This document shows positions 6,831-12,685 of a stretch of 12,685 nucleotides of DNA, in pieces. A program made the translations under genes and the position numbers. The number at the start of each line of letters is the position of its first letter. Positions within the stretch are counted from its first letter, which is position 1. This stretch comes from Deltaproteobacteria bacterium. GTDB lineage: Bacteria; Desulfobacterota; Desulfarculia; Adiutricales; Adiutricaceae. The DNA is taken from positions 1-12,685 of the forward strand of contig JAIRZX010000547.1 of the NCBI GenBank assembly GCA_031267005.1, given 5' to 3'. The notes under the pieces are model-generated. The model was not told where the DNA came from, did no database searches, and was given only the letters and a program-made list of their open reading frames with translations.

Positions 6831-7664
6831 ATGCGTTTTCCGCCATCCGCCGCGCCCCGCGCGGCCGCGGCCCTTTCGATCGCTCTCGCGGCGGCGGTAT
6901 GGACCGCCGAGCTCCCGGCCCAGTGGCTGGAGGTCGAAGCCCAGAGCTTCCTCGGCAGGGCAGACCGGTCCGGGGCCCCCCTGGCCGTGAAGGCCGAGGC
7001 GCTCTCCTACTCCAAAAGCTGCCCGAAGGCCTTCTTCCGCTCGACGGTCGTCTACCCGCAGGGCTTCGACGGCGGCGGCCCGGTTGACCAGCTCATAAAG
7101 GCGAAGGCGGACGAGGCCTACAGGGTAGGCTCGGGCCAGGAGTCTTTCATGGAAGAGGAGTACGAGATCCGCCAGGACTGCCAGAGCCTGGAAGACACGT
7201 ACTACCATGACGTCAAAAGCTCGCCGTACCGCGTCTCCCCCAAAATCGTATCCGTGCTGTTCCTGACCGAGTCGTACACCGGCGGGGCCCACATGCAATT
7301 TTTAACGGAGGTCATGAACCTCTTCCCCGACGGGAGGCCCGTACTCGTTTCCGATCTCTTCCCGAACAGGGCAAGATCCCTCCAGCTCTTCTGGGAGAGG
7401 ATCATGAGGGACTCCTGCGTCGGCCACGAGACCGTGCCCACCTTCTACGGCGGGGGCCAGTGCGGGACCTTCCCGCCGTCGCCCTTCCAGGACACGATGG
7501 GCGGCGCAACCCTGGACTCCCTCGGCGGCGCCGTCCTTACCCAGCTGGGGCTCACGATCAACTTGGATCCCTACATGGCCTGGTCCTTCGGCGAGGGACC
7601 GTTCACGCTGGACATCCCCAAGAACGACCTCATCGCCATGGGCGCCTCCCCCGAGATCTGGTAG
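6831..7664 (+). CDS. Paralogue E: exported DUF3298-like protein
   Basis: 277 residues. The signal peptide (MRFPPSAAPRAAAALSIALA...) is probably cut after ELPA (30). The N-terminal third is nearly identical to F and G (QWLEVEAQSFLGRADRSG...), whereas the centre follows C: IVSVLFLTESYTGGAHMQ, EVMNLFPDGRPVLVSDLFPN. The C-terminal part (LDPYMAWSFGEGPFTLDIPK) again matches G. Local differences are GGPVDQLIKAKADEAYRVGS and GTFPPSPFQDTMGGATLDS, where F and G have GTSLPLPDPLKPGG. Cys are at 64, 117, 196 and 211. It is the clearest mosaic in the array. An imperfect copy of the 44-nt hairpin follows 15 bp after the stop. Confidence 0.9.
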   Translation: MRFPPSAAPRAAAALSIALAAAVWTAELPAQWLEVEAQSFLGRADRSGAPLAVKAEALSYSKSCPKAFFRSTVVYPQGFDGGGPVDQLIKAKADEAYRVGSGQESFMEEEYEIRQDCQSLEDTYYHDVKSSPYRVSPKIVSVLFLTESYTGGAHMQFLTEVMNLFPDGRPVLVSDLFPNRARSLQLFWERIMRDSCVGHETVPTFYGGGQCGTFPPSPFQDTMGGATLDSLGGAVLTQLGLTINLDPYMAWSFGEGPFTLDIPKNDLIAMGASPEIW

Positions 7665-7679
7665 CGGCAGCGGCCCGGC

Positions 7680-7723
7680 GAAAAGCCCGCTCGGCGTATC
7701 GCCGTAAGCCTGGCCAGGTTTTC
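7680..7723. terminator. 44-nt hairpin element, copy 1 (after E)
   Basis: It shares arms with copies at 8703-8746 and 9948-9991: left GAAAAGCCCGCTCGGC, a 12-nt loop, and right GCCTGGCCAGGTTTTC, followed by TTGC. The right arm has drifted (CCTGGCCAGG is itself palindromic), so pairing is weaker than in copy 3. The position just after the stop and the AAAA/TTTT ends suit a bidirectional-type terminator. Confidence 0.45.
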
Positions 7724-7783
7724 TTGCAGGCGGGTGCGCTCGACCCGTCGGCTTCCTCCGGCCCCGCGCCAAGTCCCGGCCCC

Positions 7784-7823
7784 GCCCGGGGCGCCCTTAA
7801 AGGGAAAAGAACAAGGAGGGATC
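7784..7823 (+). promoter_or_regulatory. Conserved leader and ribosome binding site, copy 2 (gene F)
   Basis: A 40-bp block of the same type as before E, differing at a handful of positions from the copy before E and by about one from the copy before G. AAGGAGG lies 4 nt before the ATG. Confidence 0.75.
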
Positions 7824-8657
7824 ATGCGTTTTCCGGCATCCTCCGCGCCCCGCGCGGCCGCGGCCCTTTCGATCGCTCTCGTTGCGGCTTTCTGGACCGC
7901 CGAGCTCCCGGCCCAGTGGCTGGAGGTCGAAGCCCAGAGCTTCCTCGGCATGGCCGACCGGTCCGGGGCCCCCCTGGCCGTGAAGGCCGAGGCCCTCTCC
8001 TACTCCAAAAGCTGCCCGAAGGCCTTCTTCCGCTCGACGGTCGTCTACCCGCAGGGCTTCGACGGCGGCGGCCCGGTAGACCAGGCCGTAAAGGCGAAAG
8101 CGGACCAGTACTACAGGGAAGGTTCTGGCATGGAGTCCTTCATGGAGCAGGAGTACGAGGTCTACGAGGACTGCGAGAGGCTGGAGGATACGTACTACTC
8201 TAACGTTCAAAGCTCGCCGTACCGCGTCTCCCCCAAAACCGTCTCCGTGCTGTTCGTTGACGAGGGTTACACCGGCGGGGCCCACGGAAGCATCGCCTCG
8301 CAAGTCATGAACCTCTTCTCCGACGGGAGGGCCATAGCAGTTTCCGATCTCTTCCCGAACCAGGCCAGATCCCTCCAGCTCTTCTGGGAGAGGATCATGA
8401 GGGACTCATGCGTCGGCCACGATACCGTGCCCAGCTTCTACGGCGGGGGCCAGTGCGGGACCTCGCTGCCGCTGCCAGACCCGCTCAAGCCGGGCGGCGA
8501 AAACCTGGACGCCCTCGGCGGCGCAGTCCTGACGCCGCTGGGGCTCACGATCCACTTGGACCCCTACGCTGCCTGGTCCTTCGCCGAGGGCACGTTCACG
8601 CTGGACATCCCCAAAAACGACCTCGTCGCCATGGGTGCCTCCCCCGGGCTCTGGTAG
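7824..8657 (+). CDS. Paralogue F: exported DUF3298-like protein
   Basis: 277 residues. The signal peptide (MRFPASSAPRAAAALSIALV...) ends near ELPA (30). The N-terminal half is close to E and G (GGGPVDQAVKAKADQYYREGS). The centre reads SVLFVDEGYTGGAHGSIASQVMNLFSDGRAIAVSDLFPN, so the variable face around GGAH is of the G type rather than the C/E type. EYEVYEDCERLEDTYY differs from the EYEIRQDC of C and E. The C-terminal part contains GTSLPLPDPLKPGG (shared with G) and LDPYAAWSFAEGTFTLDIPK. Cys are at 64, 117, 196 and 211. It has its own strong ribosome binding site. Spacers of 159 bp before and 254 bp after carry duplicated elements, showing that gene and spacer were copied together. Confidence 0.9.
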   Translation: MRFPASSAPRAAAALSIALVAAFWTAELPAQWLEVEAQSFLGMADRSGAPLAVKAEALSYSKSCPKAFFRSTVVYPQGFDGGGPVDQAVKAKADQYYREGSGMESFMEQEYEVYEDCERLEDTYYSNVQSSPYRVSPKTVSVLFVDEGYTGGAHGSIASQVMNLFSDGRAIAVSDLFPNQARSLQLFWERIMRDSCVGHDTVPSFYGGGQCGTSLPLPDPLKPGGENLDALGGAVLTPLGLTIHLDPYAAWSFAEGTFTLDIPKNDLVAMGASPGLW

Positions 8658-8702
8658 CGGCGGAGGCCTGCGGCGCCCGTCCCGTGGGAGCGGCGGCCCG
8701 GC

Positions 8703-8746
8703 GAAAAGCCCGCTAGGAGCAGCGCCGTAAGCCGGGCGGGGTTTTC
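8703..8746. terminator. 44-nt hairpin element, copy 2 (after F)
   Basis: Left arm GAAAAGCCCGCTAGGA (8703-8718), loop to 8730, right arm GCCGGGCGGGGTTTTC (8731-8746), then TTGC. AAAA/TTTT and CCCGC/GCGGG pair, with one internal mismatch. It is preceded by GGAGCGGCGGCCCGGCG, which also precedes copy 3. Confidence 0.5.
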
Positions 8747-8871
8747 TTGCAGGAGGGCGCGCTCGACCCGCCGGCTTCCTCCGGTCCCGCGCCAAGTCCG
8801 GCCCCGTGCGGCGAAAGGTTCGGCCCCGCGCGGCGGCGATTGGAGAACTAGCCACCGGTCGGAAGGTCCCC

Positions 8872-8911
8872 GCCCGGGGCGCCCATAAAGGGAAAAGAAC
8901 AAGGAGGGATC
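8872..8911 (+). promoter_or_regulatory. Conserved leader and ribosome binding site, copy 3 (gene G)
   Basis: Virtually the same 40-bp block as before F, with AAGGAGG 4 nt before the ATG. Just upstream, TTCGGCCCCGCGCGGCGGC at about 8819-8837 also occurs in the spacer before E (about 6739-6757). Confidence 0.75.
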
Positions 8912-9745
8912 ATGCGTTTTCCGGCATCTTCCGCGCCACGCGCGGCCGCGGCCCTTTCGATCGCGCTCGCGGCGGCGTTATGGACCGCCGAACTCCCGGC
9001 CCAGTGGCTGGAGGTCGAAGCCCAGAGCTTCCTCGGCAGGGCCGACCGGTCCGGGGCCCCCCTGGCAGTGAAGGCCGAGGCGCTCTCCTACTCCAAAAGC
9101 TGCCCGAAAGCCTTCTTCCGCACGACGGTCGTCTACCCGCAGGGCTTCGACGACGGCGGCCCGGTAGATCGGGCCGTAAAGGCCAAGGCGGACCAGTACT
9201 ACAGGGAAGGCTCGGGCCAGGAGTCTTTCATGGAAGACGAGTACGAGATGCGCCAGGACTGCGGGAACCTGGAGGATACGTACTACATTAACGTTCAAAG
9301 CTCGCCGTACCGCGTCTCCCCCTATACCTTTTCCGTGCTGTTCGTTAACGAGGGTTACGCCGGCGGGGCCCACGGAGGCATCGCCACGGCAACCATGAAC
9401 CTCTTCGCCGACGGCCGGGAGATAGCCGTTTCAGATCTTTTCATGAACCAGGCCAGATCCCTCCCGCTTTTCTGGGAGAGGATCGCGAGGGACTCCTGCG
9501 TTGGCCACGATACCGTGCCCTACCTCTACGGCGGGGGCCAGTGCGGGACCTCGCTGCCGCTGCCCGACCCGCTCAAACCGGGCGGCGAAACACTGGACTC
9601 CCTCGGCGGGGCCGTCCTGACCCCGCTGGGGCTCACGATCAACCTGGATCCCTACATGGCATGGTCCTTCGGCGAGGGCCCGTTCACGCTGGACATACCC
9701 AAAAACGACCTCATCGCCATGGGCGCCTCCCCCGGGCTCTGGTAG
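8912..9745 (+). CDS. Paralogue G: exported DUF3298-like protein
   Basis: 277 residues. The signal peptide (MRFPASSAPRAAAALSIALA...) ends near ELPA (30). YPQGFDDGGPVDRAVKAKAD is of the C type, while the flanking sequence is of the F type. The centre reads SVLFVNEGYAGGAHGGIATATMNLFADGREIAVSDLFMN, the most diverged GGAH flank among the close copies. YLYGGGQC replaces the more usual FYGGGQC. The C-terminal part shares GTSLPLPDPLKPGG with F and LDPYMAWSFGEGPFTLDIPK with E. Cys are at 64, 117, 196 and 211. It is the last close copy; H beyond it is distant. The 425-bp gap after it holds a 23-bp tandem repeat and the best-formed 44-nt hairpin. Confidence 0.9.
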   Translation: MRFPASSAPRAAAALSIALAAALWTAELPAQWLEVEAQSFLGRADRSGAPLAVKAEALSYSKSCPKAFFRTTVVYPQGFDDGGPVDRAVKAKADQYYREGSGQESFMEDEYEMRQDCGNLEDTYYINVQSSPYRVSPYTFSVLFVNEGYAGGAHGGIATATMNLFADGREIAVSDLFMNQARSLPLFWERIARDSCVGHDTVPYLYGGGQCGTSLPLPDPLKPGGETLDSLGGAVLTPLGLTINLDPYMAWSFGEGPFTLDIPKNDLIAMGASPGLW

Positions 9746-9807
9746 GGCCGGGGGCCCGCAGGCTCGGCTGCCCGCCGACCCTCCGGGAGGACCCTGTCCC
9801 TCCCCCC

Positions 9808-9876
9808 CGCGGCCCCGCCTTCCCGCCCCCCGCGGCCCCGCCGTCCCGCCCGCCGCGGCCCCGCCGCTGGCGCGGC
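9808..9876. repeat. 23-bp tandem repeat, three units
   Basis: CGCGGCCCCGCC starts at 9808, 9831 and 9854, a period of 23 bp, with C-rich linkers between. It lies in the 425-bp gap between G and H. Apart from this repeat and the 44-nt hairpin I see no gene there; the open frame across it is a low-complexity artefact. Confidence 0.8.
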
Positions 9877-9947
9877 CGTCTGCGGCGCACGTCCCGATGG
9901 AGCGGCGGCCCGGCGGACAGCGCGTCACGAGGGAGCGGCGGCCCGGC

Positions 9948-9991
9948 GGAAACCCCGCTCGGCGCCGCGCCGCAAGCCGGGCGGGGTTTCC
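9948..9991. terminator. 44-nt hairpin element, copy 3 (after G)
   Basis: GGAAACCCCGCTCGGC (9948-9963) pairs with GCCGGGCGGGGTTTCC (9976-9991) over 16 positions, with a single T-G wobble, around a 12-nt loop. GGAGCGGCGGCCCGGCGGA occurs twice just upstream, at 9899-9917 and 9932-9950. It is the best-formed of the three copies, though it lies about 200 bp beyond the stop of G. Confidence 0.5.
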
Positions 9992-10170
9992 GGACAGGCA
10001 GGCAGGCTGGCGCGCCTGACCAGCCGCCTTCCCCCGTTCCCGCGCGGCGGCCCGGATTCCGGGCGGGCGGCGGCCCCCGCTCGGCCCAGGCGGCCTGCGC
10101 CTAGTCCGGAGGCTTTCCCCCCTGCACGGGGCCCAGCGGCCTTACGGCTCGCCGCCGGAAAGGAGACCAG

Positions 10171-11001
10171 ATGCGTTCAGCATTCCTCGCCGCGGCACTC
10201 CCCCTCGCCAGCGCGTTCGCGGCCGTACTCTGGCAGGGGAATCTCTTTCCCGTCCAGGGGACGGGCCCCGCCCCGGCGCCCCTCCCGGGCCCGTCGGCGG
10301 AGGTGGCTCAGGCGCCGGTCCCCCATGCCAGCCCCAACATATCCAGAGGCGCCGTTCCCGTCCCCGGCTGTCCAGGCGCGGTAATGGAAACGAACCTCGT
10401 CTACCCCGAGGACATCGACTACGGAGGGCCGGTGGACAGGGCCGTAAAGGACAGGGCCCTCTTAGCCTTCGACCGGGCGAGGGACGCCGCGCTTAAAGCG
10501 GCGGGCTCCCCTGAGGCCTGCCGGGCGCTCGGTGACCGGGCCGATCTGACCGTCTTCGGCGGGCCGTACCTCATCACCGGAAAGCTCGCGTCGGTCGTCT
10601 TCATAACGAGCGGCCCCGGCGAGGGCGGACTGATGCCCTACGGGTTCCTTTCGATGAACCTCTCGCGGGACGGCGTCGAACTCAAGGCTTCCGACCTGTT
10701 CGCGGATCCCTCAAAATCCCTGCCCATCCTCTGGGAGCGGGCCTTCAGCTTCTTCTGCTCCGGCGGCCGGAGCGCCGCCCCGCGCTTCTACGGCGGCGGG
10801 GCCTGCTCCGGGGGCGCCGGGCCGCCTCCGCCCGCGTTTACGGCCGGCGCGACCCTGGAGGAGCTAGGCCACGGGGCCTTACGCGACTCAGGGCTCGTCT
10901 TCCTCCTCGGCCCTCAGGACGGCTGGAACGGCGACGAGGATTTTTCGGAGTCCAGGGAGGAGCTTTTGGAGATGGGGGCCGTCCCTTGGCTTTGGGAGTA
11001 A
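10171..11001 (+). CDS. Paralogue H: exported, most divergent family member
   Basis: 276 residues, with AAAGGAG 5 nt before the ATG. The N-terminus is a signal peptide or possibly an uncleaved anchor (MRSAFLAAALPLASAFAAVLW), followed by a Pro/Ala-rich linker (31-60). Family marks kept are YPEDIDYGGPVDRAVKDRA (78-96), FLSMNLSRDGVELKASDLFADPSKSLPILWER (159-190) and a terminal WLWE. Four Cys at 67, 117, 196 and 212 match the family. Changes are YPQGFD to YPEDID, GGAH to GGLM (loss of the His, 152-155) and LDPY..WSxAEG to LGPQDGWNGDED, with an acidic tail replacing DIPK. It closes the array and may have lost or changed the binding surface shared by A-G. Confidence 0.85.
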   Translation: MRSAFLAAALPLASAFAAVLWQGNLFPVQGTGPAPAPLPGPSAEVAQAPVPHASPNISRGAVPVPGCPGAVMETNLVYPEDIDYGGPVDRAVKDRALLAFDRARDAALKAAGSPEACRALGDRADLTVFGGPYLITGKLASVVFITSGPGEGGLMPYGFLSMNLSRDGVELKASDLFADPSKSLPILWERAFSFFCSGGRSAAPRFYGGGACSGGAGPPPPAFTAGATLEELGHGALRDSGLVFLLGPQDGWNGDEDFSESREELLEMGAVPWLWE

Positions 11002-11625
11002 GCCCGGCCCTAGTTTGATGTCCGTGCAAAAAGCAATTTTGGCCAAAAGAGTGGAATCGAGGCTCGCCTAACCCTCCCGCCGGGAAAATTAGTAGTCTCG
11101 GGTCCCCTATCGGGGAAGGATCGCAATAAGGGTTCGCGGGCGTAATTTGAAGTCGCATTACGGCATAAACAGTTATGTTTGGAGTCAGAAGCGTCCAATC
11201 TGCAAAAAAAAATATTTTATAAATGATTATAACATAAGATATATATTGAAATTTGTTCAAATATTAAGAAGGGGACCCGTTTTTTAAAAAACCCAGCCCC
11301 TCCATCGGGGGGGGGTAGCCGGGCGGGACCTCGACTGGGCCGCCCCGCCTCCTTGGGTGCCAGGGCGAGTAACTGTCAGGTTGCCTTTCGGGAAGGCGTG
11401 GGGCAGTACCGCTGGCGCCTTAGGGAATCAATGGATGCCTTCGAATAGGGTCCGAAATGCCTCAGGGGGGCCGATAACGGAGCAGGATTTTGCAACCCTT
11501 AGGCAGTCTTTGAGGAAGCCAGCTTCAAGGCCGCAGTTCTATTGGCCTGGCCAAGCGCCCTGTCTCACCAAAGCCGGGGCCGGTCAGGAGGCTTCCCCGG
11601 GCGCCTGGGGGCTGTCGGAGTAGCT
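11002..11625. other. Gene-poor stretch with an AT-rich island
   Basis: No convincing gene. About 11195-11295 is strikingly AT-rich in this GC-rich window and contains the perfect palindrome GTTTTTTAAAAAAC (11279-11292). A small hairpin TCCCC-TATC-GGGGA lies at about 11104-11117. Open frames here (for example GTG 11357 to 11623) lack a ribosome binding site and a recognisable domain. The AT-rich island may be a promoter or integration scar, or the remains of imported DNA. Confidence 0.5.
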
Positions 11626-11866
11626 CAAAGTCGTTCCGAGCGGTGGGGGCAAAGGCCGGAGGGGTTCGCGCACAGTTCCGCCGCAGGACCTGACGGGGGC
11701 GCCCGGACCGCCGGAGGCGGGCGGGGCGGACTGGAGGCGTCCGCTGCCGGAAGCCCGCCTCCGGAGCGCCTCAAAGGCGTCCCGTGCGTCCTGGAAAAGG
11801 CGCGGGCGACGCCCCGTAACCCGCCGTTCGGTTTCCCGGCCCGGGGGAGCGCGGTTCCACCTGAAA
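11626..11866. repeat. About 235-bp structured direct repeat, copy 1
   Basis: It runs from CTCAAAGTCG through AAGGCCGGAGGGGTTCGCG to GGTTCCACCTGAA and matches copy 2 about 300 bp downstream with small indels. Inside, CCGGAGGCGGGC (11711-11722) and GCCCGCCTCCGG (11753-11764) form a perfect 12-bp stem with a 30-nt loop. Frames through it are probably not coding. Confidence 0.8.
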
Positions 11867-11934
11867 CATTTACACGGGACGAGCTGGAGCGTCCCCCGTG
11901 TCCCGCTGTCCTAAATGCCGCCCCCCGAATCGGT

Positions 11935-12166
11935 CCAAAGTCGCCCTGGGGCCAAGGCCGGAGGGGTTCGCGGGCAGTTCGGCCGCGGGACCGGTCGGGG
12001 CGCCAGGCCACGCCGGAGGCGGGCTGGGCGGCCTGGAGGCCTCCGCGGCCGGAAGCCCGCCTCCGGAGCGCCTCAAAGGCGTCCCTTGCGTCCAGGAATA
12101 GGCGCGGCGACGCTGCGGAACCCGCCGTTCGGTTTCCCGGCCCGGGGAGTGCTGTTCCACCTGAAC
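11935..12166. repeat. About 235-bp structured direct repeat, copy 2
   Basis: Second copy, with the same 12-bp stem (12013-12024 and 12055-12066) and again a 30-nt loop, although the loop sequence differs (it contains the palindrome GGAGGCCTCC). The conserved stem and diverged loop suggest that structure is maintained. The remainder of the gap to 12339 shows only the AT-rich inverted repeat described next. Confidence 0.8.
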
Positions 12167-12264
12167 CCCTTGCTGGTCAGGAATCCCCTGCAAAACGGGG
12201 CTGGAAGTCTGACGCCCCAATGTCCGCATCTCCCCGCCTCTCGCTCAGCTTGCTTCCGGCATCC

Positions 12265-12288
12265 AATTAAAGTAAAACTGGTTTAATT
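12265..12288. promoter_or_regulatory. AT-rich inverted repeat upstream of the ATPase-like gene
   Basis: AATTAAA (12265-12271) and TTTAATT (12282-12288) form a perfect 7-bp inverted repeat about 50-75 bp before the gene start. A weak promoter (TTGCTT 12250-12255, 17-bp spacer, TAAAAC 12273-12278) overlaps it, so it could be an operator. Confidence 0.35.
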
Positions 12289-12339
12289 CTTTGACGGCAG
12301 GTCGGCTCCTGGCCGGACAGAGCGCCAACGGAGTAACGC

Positions 12340-12685
12340 ATGACGAACGCGGGCGGTCCGGATATCCCGGAAATTGGCATCGACATAGCCGACTTTTCTC
12401 GGCTGAGGAACAAGGGCTACGTTTACGTGGACAAGACAGAATTCGTCCGCGAAATTCTTGACGGCCCCCGTGCACGCCTTTTTCTTTCCCGCCCCAGACG
12501 GTTCGGCAAGACGCTTCTGATCGATACCCTGGAGCAGGCCGCAGCCGGAAGGAAAGAGCTTTTTTCAGGACTCGCGATTGACAGGTTGCGCGAGGGCGCC
12601 GAGTGGCCCCGTTCGCACGTGCTTAGGATCAGCATGAACGCTTTCGGGGACGACCCGTCCTCGTTGGACCTAAACCTTGCCACAT
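12340..12685 (+). CDS. AAA-ATPase-like (DUF1703-type) protein, 5' part
   Basis: 115 codons are visible before the window ends. CGGAG lies 6 nt before the ATG. The sequence fits the AAA-ATPase-like family (PF09820), whose full members usually continue into a PD-(D/E)XK nuclease-like C-terminal domain not visible here. Diagnostic parts are IGIDIADFSRLRNKGYVYVD (12-31) with KTEF following, then FLSRPRRFGKTLL (48-60), which contains the family's unusual Walker A version, and GRKELFSGLAI (70-80). Such genes are abundant and often multicopy in gut and host-associated anaerobes; their cellular role is poorly known. Its codon use is somewhat less GC-biased than the paralogue array. It has no evident functional link with A-H. 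Confidence 0.88.
   Translation, partial: MTNAGGPDIPEIGIDIADFSRLRNKGYVYVDKTEFVREILDGPRARLFLSRPRRFGKTLLIDTLEQAAAGRKELFSGLAIDRLREGAEWPRSHVLRISMNAFGDDPSSLDLNLAT

Noticed and set aside
9541..10104. 187-codon frame overlapping the end of G
   Set aside because: It is a shifted frame of G continuing into the 23-bp GC-rich repeats, without its own ribosome binding site.
10838..11260. Minus-strand 140-codon frame overlapping the end of H
   Set aside because: Its start lies in the AT-rich island and most of it is antisense to H; no domain or ribosome binding site supports it.
11357..11623. 88-codon frame starting at GTG
   Set aside because: No ribosome binding site and no recognisable domain; it could be a worn gene fragment, but this cannot be supported.
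11542..12270. 242-codon plus-strand frame across the 235-bp repeats
   Set aside because: No ribosome binding site, Gly/Pro/Arg/Ala-rich low-complexity composition, and the two repeat copies are read in different frames because of indels.

Overview
The window is very GC-rich bacterial DNA, with a strong bias toward G/C at third codon positions and clear AAGGAG-type ribosome binding sites. It looks like an accessory region of a Gram-negative, probably gut- or host-associated anaerobe. The lineage cannot be fixed from sequence alone; Desulfobacterota (the former Deltaproteobacteria) is a guess. Short AT-richer islands at about 1-200 and 11195-11295 and many small repeats suggest a recombining, non-core locus.

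Layout. At the left edge the first codons of a minus-strand gene leave the window. Then comes a CTTGG-rich low-complexity tract (about 215-530), followed by a minus-strand NADP-type beta-hydroxyacid dehydrogenase family gene (608-1477, TTG start). Upstream of it lies a 41-bp tandem repeat (about 1629-1874) and a gene-free GC-rich stretch up to 2499.

The core of the window (2500-11001) is eight consecutive plus-strand paralogues, called A to H here. They encode exported proteins of 269-284 residues, except B, which is a 386-residue membrane-anchored version. I relate them to the DUF3298/RsiV-like fold from the order of motifs: YPQGFDGGGPVD, then VLF...GGAH...MNL.PDG, then SDLF, then LDPY..WS.AEG...DIPK.DL.AMGASP.LW. 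All eight keep four cysteines at equivalent positions. C, E, F and G are close copies with mosaic similarity, which points to tandem duplication and gene conversion. Duplicated leaders precede E, F and G, and duplicated 44-nt hairpins follow them. A to H probably act outside the cytoplasm, in the periplasm or at the surface. Because the DUF3298 domain of RsiV is known to bind lysozyme, a role in binding host or competitor hydrolases is a reasonable but untested idea.

After the array is a gene-poor stretch (11002-12339) with an AT-rich island and a roughly 235-bp structured direct repeat. A truncated AAA-ATPase-like (DUF1703-type) gene starts at 12340 and runs off the right edge. No RNA gene, CRISPR array or complete insertion sequence was found.
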